Below are positions 45,227 to 56,247 of a stretch of 64,000 bases of DNA, in pieces. Both the position numbers and the translations under genes were made by a program. This DNA is from Ewingella americana (GTDB lineage Bacteria > Pseudomonadota > Gammaproteobacteria > Enterobacterales > Enterobacteriaceae). The notes below the pieces were generated by a model. That model was given only the letters and a program-made list of their open reading frames with translations, had not been told where the DNA came from and made no database searches. Every line of letters begins with the position of its first letter. Position 1 is the first letter of the stretch. The stretch covers positions 62,001 to 126,000 of the forward strand of contig NZ_RCZD01000007.1 in assembly GCF_006438725.1 (NCBI RefSeq), given 5' to 3'.

Positions 45227-48200
45227 TTAGTCATGTGAATCGGCCTGTGGTGAGGACGCATGAGGACGCAGGCGATGCCAGAAACGGCGTGTCGCCCGGC
45301 TCGAACGGTCCATATACAGATAGACCACCGGCGTAGTGAACAGAGTCAGTATCTGGCTAAGCGCCAGGCCGCCAGCAATGGCCAGCCCCAGCGGGCTGCG
45401 CAGATCGGCATCACCGCCGCTGCCGAGCGCCAGCGGTAAGGCACCGAAGAACGCGGCCAGCGTGGTCATCAGGATCGGGCGAAAGCGCATCAGGCAAGCC
45501 TGAGTGATCGCCTGCTGCGGCGAGAGCCCGAGGCGGCGTTCGGCATCAAGCGCGAAGTCGATCATCATGATCGCGTTCTTCTTCACAATGCCGATCAACA
45601 GCAAAATGCCGATCAACGCGATCACCGTCAACTGCGTATTGGTCAGCAACATCAGCAGCAATGCGCCCAGGCCCGCAGAAGGCAGCGTCGAGAGAATGGT
45701 CAGCGGGTGAATATAGCTTTCATACAACATACCCAGCACGATATACACCGCCGCCAGCGCGGCGAGGATCAACCACGGCATCATGCTGACCGAGGAGTCA
45801 AACGCCTGTGCGGTACCGGCAAATCCGGCCTGAATAGTGTCCGGCAGACCAATCTGCGCCATCGCCGTTTTGATCAGCCCTTGCGCATCGCCAAGCGCCA
45901 CGCCGTCAGACAGATTAAAGGCCAGCGTGGTGGTCGCCGACTGCCCCTGATGCGCCACTGACAGCGGCGCGTTGGCTCCGCTGAACTGAGTAAAGGCGGA
46001 GAGAGGCACTTGATCGCCGGCATCAGTGATGACATACAGCTGATTGAGCACGTCAGGATCACTGGTGTAGTCGGCGGTCAGGTTCATCACCACGTGGTAC
46101 TGGTTGAGCGTTTTGTAGATGGTGGCGATCTGCCGCTGGCTGAACGCGTTGTTGAGCAGCGTGTCGATCATCTTGATATTGACCCCAAGGCGCGACGCCT
46201 TGTCGCGGTCAATGGTCAGCATCACTTCCTGGCCGCCGGTCTGTGAATCCGTGTCTACGCCGGTCAGTTGCGGCAGTTTCTCCAGCGCGGCTTTCACTTT
46301 CGGCGCCCATTCGCGCAACAGCGACAGATCATCCGCCTGCAGACTGTACTGGTATTGCGCATTGGCGCTGCGTGCACCGACGCGTAAATCCTGTGCAGCC
46401 ATCAAAAATAGCTGCGCCCCGGCCAGTTTGCTGGTTTTCGCCATCAGCCGGTTGGCCACTTCATTGGCGTTGGCGCTGCGCTGTTTATAATCTTTCAGCC
46501 GCACAAAGAACATCGCGGTATTACGCGAACCAAAACCACCGCTGCCCGCCGAACTCATCACCGCGTCAACGGCCGGGTCGTCCTGAATAATTTTGCTGTA
46601 TTGCAGCACTTTTGGCTGAATCGACTGGAATGAGGTGTTCTGATCGGCGCGCATCATGCCCATCAGCATGCCGGTGTCCTGATTGGGGAAGAAGCCCTTT
46701 TCCACCACGGTATACAGATAAAAGTTGAGCATAATCGTCAGCAGCAAACCGAACAAAGTGATGAGCTGATGACGCATCACCCAGCCGAGCGCGGCGGCGT
46801 AGCTCGCCAGCAGGCGGTTAAGCGCCCGCTCAATAATGCGGTAAATGCGCGGCTGGCGCTTTTCCACCGCCGGTTTACGCCGCAGAAAACGGGCACAAAG
46901 CATCGGTGTCAGGCTCAGTGACACCAGCATCGAGATGATCAGCGACACGGTGAGCGTGACGGCGAATTCACGGAACAAGCGCCCGAGGATCCCGCCCATC
47001 AGCAGCAGCGGAATAAACACCGCAATCAGCGAGAGCGTCATCGACAATACGGTAAAGCTGACTTCCTGCGCCCCTTTGATGGCGGCGCGTACGGGTCCCA
47101 GCCCTTCCTCAATGTGACGGGTGATATTTTCCAGCACCACAATGGCATCATCGACCACAAAACCGGTGGCAATGATCAGCGCCATCAGCGACAGATTATC
47201 CAGGCTGTAGCCCAGCAGGTACATCACCGAACACGTGCCGATCAACGAGACCGGCAGCGCCAGCGCCGGGATGATCACCGCCTGCAAGTTGCGCAGGAAA
47301 ACGAACACCACCGCAATCACCAGAAAAGTGGCCTCCATGAGAGTCACTTCCGTGGCGCGCAGTGAGCCGGAGATGGTGCCCGAGCGGTCGAGCGCGATGT
47401 GCAGTTCGACGTCACCCGGCAGGTTCTCTTCCATCTGAGGCAGTGCGGTTTTAATGGCCTGAATCGTCTCCAGCATATTGGCGCCGGCAGAACGGGTGAC
47501 GCCAATCATCACCGAAGGCGTGCTGTTGTAATAGCCGACGTTGTACTTATCTTCCACCGAATCATACACATTGGCGATATCACTCAGACGAATAGCCGCG
47601 CCTTTGATGTACGTCACAATCAACGTTTTGTACTGCGCCGCCGTGCTTTGCTGCCCGTTCCCCTCAATCATCCAGGACTGGCTGGAGCCTTGCAAAACCC
47701 CCTTTGGCAGATTGGTGGTGCTGTTGGCAATCGCGGAGCGGATGGTGTCAAGAGAGATACCGTAATGGCTGATGGCTTCCGGGCGCAAATCGATACGCAC
47801 ACCGGGCAGCGCCGAGCCGACCAGCGACACCTGACCGACCCCGTTCACCTGGGCGATTTTCTGTTGCAGCTGGCTGGAGGCGATGTCGTACAGCTCTCCT
47901 TTGCTGCGGGTGGCCGAGGTCAGCGACAGCATGATGATCGGCGCATCGGACGGGTTGGCTTTACGGTAGGTCGGCAGCGACGGCATGCTGCTTGGCAACA
48001 AGGCGCGTGAAGCGTTGATCGCCGCCTGCACGTCACGTGCTGCACCGTTAATTTCACGATCGAGGTCGAACTGCAACACCACCGAGGTGGTGCCCTGAGA
48101 ACTGCTTGAGGTCATTTCGCTGACACCCGCGATCTGCCCCAATGCCCGTTCAAGCGGCGTCGCCACCGTGGCGGCCATGGTTTCCGGGCTGGCACCGGGC

Positions 48201-48352
48201 AGGCTGGCGCTGACCATGATCACCGGCAGATCCACCTGCGGCAGCGGCGCAACCGGCAACAGGCGGTAACCGAGCAGGCCCAGTAGCACGATGGCGCCGG
48301 TCAGCAGCAGCGTCGCCACCGGGCGGAAGATGAAAAAGCGCGAGATATTCAT
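45227..48352 (-). CDS. mdtC: RND pump subunit MdtC-like (MuxC-like)
   Basis: This 1041-aa inner-membrane pump resembles E. coli MdtC: FRPVATLLLTGAIVLLGLLGYRLLPVAPLPQVD, SASLPGASPETMA, YRKANPSDAPI. The Asp pair (GFVVDDAIVVLENI) and the Lys ([15 protein letters not shown]) of the proton relay are present. In E. coli MdtB2C heterotrimers export novobiocin, bile salts and flavonoid-type compounds. The start codon directly follows the mdtB-like stop, so translation is coupled. Confidence 0.93.
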   Translation of the reverse strand: MNISRFFIFRPVATLLLTGAIVLLGLLGYRLLPVAPLPQVDLPVIMVSASLPGASPETMAATVATPLERALGQIAGVSEMTSSSSQGTTSVVLQFDLDREINGAARDVQAAINASRALLPSSMPSLPTYRKANPSDAPIIMLSLTSATRSKGELYDIASSQLQQKIAQVNGVGQVSLVGSALPGVRIDLRPEAISHYGISLDTIRSAIANSTTNLPKGVLQGSSQSWMIEGNGQQSTAAQYKTLIVTYIKGAAIRLSDIANVYDSVEDKYNVGYYNSTPSVMIGVTRSAGANMLETIQAIKTALPQMEENLPGDVELHIALDRSGTISGSLRATEVTLMEATFLVIAVVFVFLRNLQAVIIPALALPVSLIGTCSVMYLLGYSLDNLSLMALIIATGFVVDDAIVVLENITRHIEEGLGPVRAAIKGAQEVSFTVLSMTLSLIAVFIPLLLMGGILGRLFREFAVTLTVSLIISMLVSLSLTPMLCARFLRRKPAVEKRQPRIYRIIERALNRLLASYAAALGWVMRHQLITLFGLLLTIMLNFYLYTVVEKGFFPNQDTGMLMGMMRADQNTSFQSIQPKVLQYSKIIQDDPAVDAVMSSAGSGGFGSRNTAMFFVRLKDYKQRSANANEVANRLMAKTSKLAGAQLFLMAAQDLRVGARSANAQYQYSLQADDLSLLREWAPKVKAALEKLPQLTGVDTDSQTGGQEVMLTIDRDKASRLGVNIKMIDTLLNNAFSQRQIATIYKTLNQYHVVMNLTADYTSDPDVLNQLYVITDAGDQVPLSAFTQFSGANAPLSVAHQGQSATTTLAFNLSDGVALGDAQGLIKTAMAQIGLPDTIQAGFAGTAQAFDSSVSMMPWLILAALAAVYIVLGMLYESYIHPLTILSTLPSAGLGALLLMLLTNTQLTVIALIGILLLIGIVKKNAIMMIDFALDAERRLGLSPQQAITQACLMRFRPILMTTLAAFFGALPLALGSGGDADLRSPLGLAIAGGLALSQILTLFTTPVVYLYMDRSSRATRRFWHRLRPHASSPQADSHD

Positions 48353-51300
48353 CTATTCATTACCCGCCGGCGGTTGGCTGGCCTGGTTTTTTTCAGCCTG
48401 AAGCGCACGTTTTCTTTTCAAACGCGGGTTCCAGCGGGTCGCCAGACGGTCAAACATCAGGTAAATCACCGGCGTGGAGAACAGCGTCAGCAGCTGACTG
48501 AAGATCAGGCCGCCGACAATCACCAGCCCCAGTGGCTGGCGCAGTTCCGCACCGGATCCACTGGCCAGCATCAGCGGCAGCGCGCCGAGCAGCGCCGCCA
48601 TGGTGGTCATCAGAATCGGCCTGAACCGCAGTAAACAGGCCTGATGGATCGCCTCACGCGGCGACATGCCGTGTTTGTTTTCGGCTTCGAGCGCAAAGTC
48701 GATCATCATGATGGCGTTTTTCTTCACGATGCCGATCAACAGGATCACGCCGATAAGCGCGATCAGGCTGAATTCGGTATTGGCGAACAGCAGTGACAGC
48801 AACGCCCCCACAGCTGCCGACGGCAGCGTCGAGAGGATCGTCACCGGATGAATAAAGCTTTCGTACAAGATACCGAGCACCACGTACATGGTGAGCAAGG
48901 CGGCGAGAATCAGCCACAGCGTATTGCCGGTGGCACTTTCAAACGACGACGCGGCCCCCTGATAGCGCAGGGTAATGCTGTCCGGCAGCGAGAGCCCGGC
49001 GGCCGTTTGCTTAATGGCCGCCTGTGCCTGTTCCAGTGAATAACCGTCTTTGAGGTTGAAGGAAACGGTCACCGCCGGAAACTGATTCAGCCGTGCCTGC
49101 AACAGTGCACCGGTTCGCATGTGGATTTTGGCAATAGAGGTCAGTTTGACCATGCCCGCCGTCGAACTGGTGGACGTCGTGGACGTGCCACTGGAAGAGG
49201 TGCTGGTGGTCGAACCCGACGCACTGGTGGAAGACGTGCTGTTCGCATCCGTCGCAGAGGAGGAGTCGGTGTTGCTGGTCGCCAGATAGATATCTTCAAA
49301 CGAGGCCGGAGATTGCTGGAACTGCGGTGCCACTTCCAGCACCACGCGGTACTGGTTCGACTGGGTAAAAATGGTGGAAACCAGCCGCTGACCGAAGGCG
49401 TTATACAGCGCGGTATCGACGTCAGAAGCTGTAATACCAAAGCGCGCAGCAGCATCGCGGTCCAGCTCAACGTAAGCCACCTGCCCCTGATTTTGCAGAT
49501 TACTGACCACGTCGCTGAATTCCGGCTGCTGACTGAGTTTATCAATCAGTTTTGGCGTCCAGGTGACCAGATTTTCGCTGTCGGCATCGTCGAGTGTGAA
49601 CTGGTACTGGCTCGGCGTGACCTGGTCATCGACCGTCAAGTCCTGTGAAGCCTGCATATACAGTTCGATGCCCGGCACCGAGGCCGTTTCCTGCTTCAGG
49701 CGGGCAATAATGGCCGGGGCGCGTTCATCACGCTGGTCAAAGGATTTGAGGTTAATCTGTAACCGGCCACTGTTCAGGCTGGTGTTATTACCATCCACCC
49801 CGATGGTCGATGAGACGCTGTCCACCGCCGGATCCTGCAAAATGGCGGCGGTCAGCAACTGCTGGCGGCGGCCCATTTCGCCGAAGGAGACATCCTGCGA
49901 TGCCTGCGTAATGCCCTGAATCATCCCGGTATCCTGCGACGGGAAGAAACCTTTCGGTACAATCACATACAGCAAGCCGGTGAACACTAATGTCGCGGCG
50001 GCCACCAGCAAAGTAAGACGTTGGTGGTTGAGTACCACGATCAGCATGCGGTCGTAACCGGCGATCAGCTTGTCAAACAGCTGCCCGCCCTTACGGTAAA
50101 AGCGGCTCTGTTTGTCTTCGGGAATATGGCGCAGCAAATAGGCGCACAGCATCGGCGTCAGGGTCAGCGACACCACCATCGACACCAGGATTGACACCGC
50201 CAGCGTGATGGCAAATTCGCGGAATAACCGCCCGACCACGTCCCCCATAAACAGTAGCGGGATCAGCACAGCGATCAGCGAGAAGGTCAGGGAGATGATG
50301 GTAAAACCGATCTGCGCAGAGCCTTTCAGCGCCGCCTGCATCGGCGTTTCACCCTCTTCCAGCCTGCGGGTAATGTTCTCCACCACCACGATGGCGTCAT
50401 CGATAACAAAACCGGTGGCGACGGTCAGCGCCATCAGCGACAGGTTATTGAGGCTGAACCCACACAAGTACATCACGCCGAAGGTGCCGACCAGCGACAG
50501 CGGCACCGCAACGCTCGGAATGAGGGTCGCCGCGACATTGCGCAGGAACAAGAAGGTGACCATGACCACCAGCGCAATCGACAGCATCAGCTCAAACTGT
50601 ACGTCGCTGATGGAAGCGCGGATGGTCTGAGTGCGGTCAGACAAAATGGTGACTTTCACCGAGTCCGGCAGGGCTTCCTGCAATTTCGGCAACTGCTGCT
50701 TGATGGCATCCACCACCGAAATCACGTTGGCACCCGGCTGGCGCTGCACACTGATGATGATCGCCGGTTGTTTGTTGGCCCAGGCCGACAGGTACTGGTT
50801 TTCCGGCGCTTCAGAGAGCGTGGCGATGTCACGCAGACGCAGCGCCGCCCCGTTCTGGTAGGTGACAATCAGGTTGCCGTATTCGGCGGCAGTGCGCAGT
50901 TGATCATTCGCATCGATAGTGATCGAATGGTGTTTGCCGTCAAAGCCACCTTTCGAGCCGTTGACATTACTGTTGCCAATCAGCGTGTTGATATCTTCCA
51001 GCGTCAGGCTGTGCGCCGCCAGCGCGCGCGGATTGACCTGCACACGAATGGCAGGTTGGTTGCCGCCCGCCAGCGTCACCATACCCACGCCGGAGATCTG
51101 AGACAGTTTCAGCGCCACGCGGGTGTTCACCAAATCCTGCACTTTAGTCAGCGGCAGCGATTCAGAGGTCACGGCCAGCGTCAGTACGGCGCTGTCGGCC
51201 GGGTTGACCTTTTTGTAGGTCGGCGGATTGGGCAGATCTTTAGGCAGCAGGTTGTCGGCGGCATTAATCGCGGCCTGCACTTCCTGCTCAGCGACGTCGA

Positions 51301-51601
51301 GCGACAAGTCCAGCGAGAATTTCAACGTGATGATTGACGAGCCGCTGGCGCTGGTGGAGTACATCTGGCTCAGGCCGGCCATTTGCCCGAGTTGACGCTC
51401 AAGCGGCGCGGTAATGCCTGAGGCCATCACGTCCGGGCTGGCACCCGGATAGAGCGTGGTGACCTGAATAGTCGGGTAATCCACCTGCGGCAGCGCCGAG
51501 GTGGAGAGCATGTTGTAGGCAAAAATGCCCGACAGCAGCACCGCCACCATCAGCAAAATAGTGGCGACCGGCCTTTGTATAAAGAGGCGTGAAGGATTCA
51601 T
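48353..51601 (-). CDS. mdtB: RND pump subunit MdtB-like with a Ser/Thr-rich periplasmic insertion
   Basis: This 1082-aa pump is about 40 residues longer than E. coli MdtB (1040). It begins [20 protein letters not shown] and keeps [21 protein letters not shown] and [18 protein letters not shown]. The extra length is a run of almost only Ser, Thr, Ala and Gly (about residues 771-816, with [16 protein letters not shown]) in the second periplasmic loop, between LATSN and [10 protein letters not shown], where E. coli MdtB has only a short turn. It overlaps mdtA by 4 bases. Confidence 0.93.
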   Translation of the reverse strand: MNPSRLFIQRPVATILLMVAVLLSGIFAYNMLSTSALPQVDYPTIQVTTLYPGASPDVMASGITAPLERQLGQMAGLSQMYSTSASGSSIITLKFSLDLSLDVAEQEVQAAINAADNLLPKDLPNPPTYKKVNPADSAVLTLAVTSESLPLTKVQDLVNTRVALKLSQISGVGMVTLAGGNQPAIRVQVNPRALAAHSLTLEDINTLIGNSNVNGSKGGFDGKHHSITIDANDQLRTAAEYGNLIVTYQNGAALRLRDIATLSEAPENQYLSAWANKQPAIIISVQRQPGANVISVVDAIKQQLPKLQEALPDSVKVTILSDRTQTIRASISDVQFELMLSIALVVMVTFLFLRNVAATLIPSVAVPLSLVGTFGVMYLCGFSLNNLSLMALTVATGFVIDDAIVVVENITRRLEEGETPMQAALKGSAQIGFTIISLTFSLIAVLIPLLFMGDVVGRLFREFAITLAVSILVSMVVSLTLTPMLCAYLLRHIPEDKQSRFYRKGGQLFDKLIAGYDRMLIVVLNHQRLTLLVAAATLVFTGLLYVIVPKGFFPSQDTGMIQGITQASQDVSFGEMGRRQQLLTAAILQDPAVDSVSSTIGVDGNNTSLNSGRLQINLKSFDQRDERAPAIIARLKQETASVPGIELYMQASQDLTVDDQVTPSQYQFTLDDADSENLVTWTPKLIDKLSQQPEFSDVVSNLQNQGQVAYVELDRDAAARFGITASDVDTALYNAFGQRLVSTIFTQSNQYRVVLEVAPQFQQSPASFEDIYLATSNTDSSSATDANSTSSTSASGSTTSTSSSGTSTTSTSSTAGMVKLTSIAKIHMRTGALLQARLNQFPAVTVSFNLKDGYSLEQAQAAIKQTAAGLSLPDSITLRYQGAASSFESATGNTLWLILAALLTMYVVLGILYESFIHPVTILSTLPSAAVGALLSLLFANTEFSLIALIGVILLIGIVKKNAIMMIDFALEAENKHGMSPREAIHQACLLRFRPILMTTMAALLGALPLMLASGSGAELRQPLGLVIVGGLIFSQLLTLFSTPVIYLMFDRLATRWNPRLKRKRALQAEKNQASQPPAGNE

Positions 51602-52884
51602 TTCGACCCGCTGTCTTTACCGGTAGAGGTTTTCTTTGCACCACTGACGGGTTCTTTCGGCGCTGCGGCCTCAGCGGCGGCGCTGGCGGTGACCACTTGC
51701 ACTTTGCTGCCGTTGTTCAGGCGGTCAATACCGGTGGTCACTACCTGTTCGCCCGGTTGAAGACCTGTCAGCACGGCCACTTTGTCATCGCCAAACGGCG
51801 GGCCGGATTTCACCTGACGGCGCTCGACGGTGTTATCGGCTTTCACCACGTAGACAAAATCACCCGCTGCGCTCAACTGCAAGGCGGCCGCTGGGATCAC
51901 CGTGGCTTTCATCAACGTTCCTACCTGTAAGCGGGCATTCACAAACTGGTTCGGATAGAGCTTTTCATCATGGTTATCAAACAACGCCTTGAGTTTGATG
52001 CTGCCGGTACTGGTGTCGATTTCGTTACTGATAAACTGCAATTTTCCCTGACCCAGCACGTCGCTGCCATCCTGATCAAAGGCCGTAGTCGGCAACTGCT
52101 GACCGCCACGCAGGGCTTTGAGCAGGGTTTGCAGATTGCTTTGTGGCACGCTGAACGTGACGGCAATCGGCTGAGTTTGGGTGATGGTGACAATGCCGGT
52201 GGTGGCGCTGCTGCTGACCATATTGCCTGGATCAACCAGACGTAACCCCACGTGGCCGCTCACTGGCGCGGTGATTTTCGCGAATTCCAGATTAAGCTTC
52301 GCGGCGGCAATCTGCGCCTGATCGGCTTTCACCGCGCCCGCATATTGACCGGCCGTTGCCATCTGGCTTTCCAGATCCTGACGCGCCAGGGAGTCCTGCG
52401 CATAGAGTTTTTTGTAGCGGGCCAGCGTCAACTCAGCGCTTTTCGCCAGCGCCTGATTCTGCGCCAAATCGCCCTGATACTGCTCCAGCGTCGCCTGGTA
52501 ACTGCGAGGATCAATCTGCGCCAGCAACTGGCCCTGCTCCACTTTCTGGCCTTCGGTGAAATAGACTTTCATCAGTTGCCCGTCAACCCGGCTGGTGACC
52601 GTCACGGTCGCATTGGCCACCACCGTGCCCAGCGCACGCAGGTACACTGGCACATCGGCCTGTTCGGCTTTCCCCGCCTGCACCGGCGTCACGGCACCGG
52701 CCATGGCAGCGCCATGCATACCGCCGCGCATTCCTCCACGCCCGGGCCCTGCCCGCTTCGCCTCAGTCGTGGATGAACTGTGGTGGAAGGCAACATACCA
52801 GACCAGAATTGCCGCGATGATCACAGCGATAACAAACCACAATCTTGTGCGGCGTTTAGAGTGAGAAGAGGCGTGTGGCAGCAT
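51598..52884 (-). CDS. mdtA: RND adaptor MdtA-like
   Basis: This 428-aa membrane-fusion protein is anchored by an N-terminal helix ([20 protein letters not shown]) and has no lipobox. It has lipoyl motifs ([43 protein letters not shown]) and a hairpin as in E. coli MdtA. A Gly/Met/His-rich linker ([17 protein letters not shown]) follows the anchor. ATG 52884 matches the family start; the frame opens 19 codons earlier without a good site. It is the first gene of mdtABC-omf. Confidence 0.92.
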   Translation of the reverse strand: MLPHASSHSKRRTRLWFVIAVIIAAILVWYVAFHHSSSTTEAKRAGPGRGGMRGGMHGAAMAGAVTPVQAGKAEQADVPVYLRALGTVVANATVTVTSRVDGQLMKVYFTEGQKVEQGQLLAQIDPRSYQATLEQYQGDLAQNQALAKSAELTLARYKKLYAQDSLARQDLESQMATAGQYAGAVKADQAQIAAAKLNLEFAKITAPVSGHVGLRLVDPGNMVSSSATTGIVTITQTQPIAVTFSVPQSNLQTLLKALRGGQQLPTTAFDQDGSDVLGQGKLQFISNEIDTSTGSIKLKALFDNHDEKLYPNQFVNARLQVGTLMKATVIPAAALQLSAAGDFVYVVKADNTVERRQVKSGPPFGDDKVAVLTGLQPGEQVVTTGIDRLNNGSKVQVVTASAAAEAAAPKEPVSGAKKTSTGKDSGSK

Positions 52885-53215
52885 AAGTTTCTTGGTTTCG
52901 CAGTAAAAATGAGGATAAAACAGCTGAATTAGGTCCTTCAACCAGACATAATCATTATCCAGAAAATAGCCGCTGGCTGTTTTTAGGACAACGTAAAGAT
53001 TGCGATAGCAATTGAATTCACATGTTTCTAATAGCTGGATGAATTCTAACAGCTAATCCGCAAAGCGGGTTGAAGGATTGATTCATCAGATAAGGCAACG
53101 TTTTACCCTCATTAAGGAATGGTTTGGCTTGGCTGGGCACTCGTATTGAGGCTCACCATTTATCTCTGCGCCAGTGCATTATCTGGCTCGAGCTATAACC
53201 GACAAGGAGAAGTGC
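52885..53215. other. Gene-free divergent promoter region between mdtA-like and the acetyltransferase
   Basis: These 331 AT-rich bases hold no ORF I can support. On the minus strand GGATAATGATTATG (around 52947-52960) is partly Fur-box-like. TAGCTG-N12-CAGCTA around 53033-53056 is a loose inverted repeat. No BaeR-type site was recognised with confidence. Confidence 0.4.
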
Positions 53216-53803
53216 ATGACCGAACTCACCAAAAGCGAGTTACAGAAGCTACTCAGCGGCGAAGCTTACAACACCCGCGACCCGGAACTGCTGGCGATGT
53301 ACCATCACGCGCGCTCAGTGACCAAACAACTCAGCACGCTGGACTCACAGGATTTCGAACAGAAAAATCAGCTGCTGCGCTCGCTGTTTAATGCCTATGG
53401 CGAAGAGAGCTGGATTGAACAACCGTTCTGGTGCGATTACGGCAAACACGTCAGCATTGGCCGCAATACTTTTATTATCGTCAATGCCGTGTTTCTCGAC
53501 TGCAATACCATCACCATCGGCGACAACGCGCTGATCGGCCCGAATGTCCAGTTCTATACGCCCGTTCACCCGCTGTCCGCCAAAGAGCGCCTGACCGGCG
53601 ACCCTGACTACCCCTTCCTGACCAGCGCCCGTCCGATTGTGGTTGGCAACAATACGTGGATCGGCGGCAACGTTCTTATTTTGCCTGGCGTCACCATTGG
53701 CGATAACACCACTATCGCGGCGGGCAGTATTGTCACCCACGATATTCCGGCCAACGTTTTAGCGATGGGACAACCTTGTAAAGTGGTGCGTGAACTGCCG
53801 TAA
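53216..53803 (+). CDS. Sugar O-acetyltransferase, maltose/galactoside acetyltransferase family
   Basis: This 195-aa protein has the LacA/Maa layout. An N-terminal helical Mac domain (LLSGEAYNTRDPELLAMYHHAR) is followed by a left-handed beta-helix of hexapeptide repeats (IGDNALIGPNVQFYTPVHP, VGNNTWIGGNVLILPGVTIG). The catalytic His is in YTPVHPL. Such trimers acetylate maltose, glucose or galactosides with acetyl-CoA. ATG 53216 follows AAGGAG. It stands alone. Confidence 0.92.
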   Translation: MTELTKSELQKLLSGEAYNTRDPELLAMYHHARSVTKQLSTLDSQDFEQKNQLLRSLFNAYGEESWIEQPFWCDYGKHVSIGRNTFIIVNAVFLDCNTITIGDNALIGPNVQFYTPVHPLSAKERLTGDPDYPFLTSARPIVVGNNTWIGGNVLILPGVTIGDNTTIAAGSIVTHDIPANVLAMGQPCKVVRELP

Positions 53804-53946
53804 AGAACTTATTACAGAGGTAAACTCCGAATAAGCAAAACATTGATAATTTGTATTGTTTCCGCCCCCGACCTGTTGATATGTTGAGATAAAGTGTTGT
53901 TCTTATCGTTTCTCTTTGGGCTAACTACGGGGTACGGCAGATCACT

Positions 53947-54765
53947 ATGAGTACGAATTTTCAGTCCAGACCGGTTATCGGCGTCACACTCGATAGTGAA
54001 GAAGCGGGTGGATATGCCGATTTTCCGTGGTATGCGTTACGCCAAAATTACATGGCCAGTCTGGCGGCGCTCGGTGCGGTGCCGCTGGCGCTGCCCCATC
54101 ATGGCGAACTGGCAGATGAGTATCTCTCAATCTGTGACGCCATTGTGGTCACCGGCGGCGCGTTCGACGTGCCTCCCGCTCTGTTCAATGAACAGCAATC
54201 CAGTGAGCAAGTGCGGCTGAAACCCGCACGCACCGAGTTCGAGGTCGCCATTGTGCAGGGGGCAATGCGCCGTAATATGCCGCTGCTCGGCATTTGTGGT
54301 GGTCAGCAACTGCTGGCCGTTCTGACTGGCGGCACGCTGCATCAACATATTCCCGACGCCCTGCCGGATGCGCTCGAACACAGCACCACGGTCGATACTG
54401 AAAATGCCGGGGGCAAAAAACGGGCGCGTCATGACGTCGAGATTGTCGAAGGCACCCTGCTGAGCCGCTGCGTGGATTCACTGCGTTACGAGGTTAACAG
54501 CTCTCATCATCAGGCCGTTAAAACGCTGGGCGCGGGCTGTCGCATCAATGCCGTCGCGCCGGATGGCGTGATTGAAGGCATCGAATGTGAAGGTTATGAT
54601 TTTTGTCTTGGCGTGCAATGGCACCCGGAATATCTGCAACATCAGCAGGACAAGCACCTGTTGGCGGCATTTGTCCGCGCAGCCGCACACTACCAGAAAA
54701 CCATGCGTAGCAGCGGCCAGGCTATGGCGCAGGCGATGCATCGCTTAGGCAATAACGACGCATGA
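53947..54765 (+). CDS. Class I glutamine-amidotransferase-like gamma-glutamyl hydrolase (peptidase C26, PuuD-like)
   Basis: This 272-aa cytoplasmic enzyme has the class I triad Cys117 (LLGICGGQQ), His226 and Glu228 (VQWHPEY). It also has FPWYALRQNYMASL and VVTGGAFDVPP, as in PuuD-type hydrolases of gamma-glutamyl-GABA and similar compounds. It overlaps the VanY-like gene by 4 bases and is followed by an amino acid ABC transporter, so it may process an imported gamma-glutamyl peptide rather than act in putrescine breakdown. Confidence 0.88.
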   Translation: MSTNFQSRPVIGVTLDSEEAGGYADFPWYALRQNYMASLAALGAVPLALPHHGELADEYLSICDAIVVTGGAFDVPPALFNEQQSSEQVRLKPARTEFEVAIVQGAMRRNMPLLGICGGQQLLAVLTGGTLHQHIPDALPDALEHSTTVDTENAGGKKRARHDVEIVEGTLLSRCVDSLRYEVNSSHHQAVKTLGAGCRINAVAPDGVIEGIECEGYDFCLGVQWHPEYLQHQQDKHLLAAFVRAAAHYQKTMRSSGQAMAQAMHRLGNNDA

Positions 54766-55310
54766 ACGTTGCGCCTGCACAAACCGTGTTGCGCCAGAAA
54801 ACAGACCAGATTTTGCGTGAGTTGGGGATTGATCCGGCAGTCATTGCCGCCCGCTCCCTGCCGTTTTTCGAGGATATCGACGCCTCACAGCTGGTGGTAG
54901 CCGAGACTGATGAAACCGGCAAAGCTCACCGCCTGACCGCTCCCGCCACCGCCGCCTGGCAAAAGATGAAACAGGCAGCACAGCAGGACGGTGTGGAACT
55001 GCTGCTGGTGTCTGCATGGCGTAGCCTTGAGTACCAGAAAGGGCTTATTCGACTGAAACAGTTGGCGGGTATCGCGCCCGAGGCTATTTTCACCTCACTG
55101 GCCCCACCCGGTTGCAGTGAACATCACACCGGACGGGCGGTTGATATCAATACGCCCGGCTGCGATGAAGTCACCGGAATATTTGGTGATACTGCGGCGT
55201 TTCGCTGGCTGAGCCGCAACGCTCCCCGCTTTGGCTTTACCCTCTCCTTTGCACCCGATAACCCGTGGGGCTTTATTTATGAGCCATGGCACTGGTGTTG
55301 GAACCCCTGA
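54762..55310 (+). CDS. VanY-like D-alanyl-D-alanine carboxypeptidase (peptidase M15B), cytoplasmic
   Basis: This 182-aa zinc peptidase has His121 and Asp128 (SEHHTGRAVDI), catalytic Glu174 and His177 (YEPWHW). It matches the SxHxxGxAxD and ExxH pattern of VanY. No signal peptide or anchor is present, so the substrate should be cytoplasmic, such as recycled or imported wall peptides. It overlaps the C26 hydrolase gene by 4 bases (translational coupling) and precedes the ABC transporter. Confidence 0.88.
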   Translation: MNVAPAQTVLRQKTDQILRELGIDPAVIAARSLPFFEDIDASQLVVAETDETGKAHRLTAPATAAWQKMKQAAQQDGVELLLVSAWRSLEYQKGLIRLKQLAGIAPEAIFTSLAPPGCSEHHTGRAVDINTPGCDEVTGIFGDTAAFRWLSRNAPRFGFTLSFAPDNPWGFIYEPWHWCWNP

Positions 55311-55433
55311 AATAAAATCATTCCGTCTGACCTAATACCGCAACTTCTGCTGTTTTCAGTTGAAGCACTTCGTCAAGTTGTGTATTTTTATGCAAATTAA
55401 TTGCATAAAACAACAAACAAAACAGGAGTGACT

Positions 55434-56201
55434 ATGTTTAAGTCCTTTATTCTCGCCGGGTGTCTGTTCTCTTCCTTAGCATCATCAGCCTTCGCGGCAC
55501 AGACAACCTACGTTGTCGGCTCCGGCGGCACTTACCGTCCGTTCGAATATGAAAATAGCCAGAAACAGCTGGAAGGCTTTGATATTGATATTATTAAAGC
55601 CATTGCCAAAGCGGAAAACTTTGACATAAAACTGGTCAACACGCCGTGGGAAGGCATCTTCGCGACGCTTAATTCCGGCGACCGCGACATCATCATTTCG
55701 GGTATTACCATTACCGACAAGCGTCAGCAAATGGTTGATTTCTCTGCCCCCTACTTCCCGGCGGAGCAATCTATCGTGGTACCGGCCGGTTCGAAAGTCG
55801 ATTCCGTCGCGGCGTTGAAAGGCCAGAAAGTCGGTGTGGTGAACTCCAGTACCGGCGACATCGTGGTTTCCGATACGCTCGGCAAAAATAGCACGGATAT
55901 CAAACGCTTTGATAACACACCGCTGATGTTGCAGGAGCTGGCAGAAGATGGCATCGGCGCGGCGGTAGGCGATGTTGGCGTGGTGAAGTACTACATCAAA
56001 TCCCATCCCGAGAAAGCATTGAAACTGGTACCCGACAGCAAATTCCAACGTCAATATTTCGGCATCGCCGTGGCCAAAGGCAATCAGGAACTGCTGGGTA
56101 AAATCAATGCGGGCCTGAAAACTATCGTCGCTGATGGCACTTACGCAAAAATCTACGCAACCTGGTTCGATAACAACGTTCCGACTCTCCCGGCAAAATA
56201 A
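55434..56201 (+). CDS. Polar amino acid ABC transporter substrate-binding protein
   Basis: This 255-aa periplasmic protein has a signal peptide ending SSAFA^AQ, then a type II binding-protein fold (GTYRPFEYENS, EGFDIDIIKAIAKAE, ISGITITDKRQQMVDFSAPYF). This is the HisJ/GlnH family. ATG 55434 follows AGGAG. The ligand is not readable. Permease and ATPase follow. Confidence 0.92.
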   Translation: MFKSFILAGCLFSSLASSAFAAQTTYVVGSGGTYRPFEYENSQKQLEGFDIDIIKAIAKAENFDIKLVNTPWEGIFATLNSGDRDIIISGITITDKRQQMVDFSAPYFPAEQSIVVPAGSKVDSVAALKGQKVGVVNSSTGDIVVSDTLGKNSTDIKRFDNTPLMLQELAEDGIGAAVGDVGVVKYYIKSHPEKALKLVPDSKFQRQYFGIAVAKGNQELLGKINAGLKTIVADGTYAKIYATWFDNNVPTLPAK

Positions 56202-56247
56202 TGACGTTTAATCAGGGGATCCCGACGATCCCCACACAAGGACAGGT

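Noticed and set aside
44452..45336. 294-codon plus-strand frame opposite the second outer-membrane factor
   Set aside because: It is an antisense shadow; the minus strand has lipobox and family motifs.
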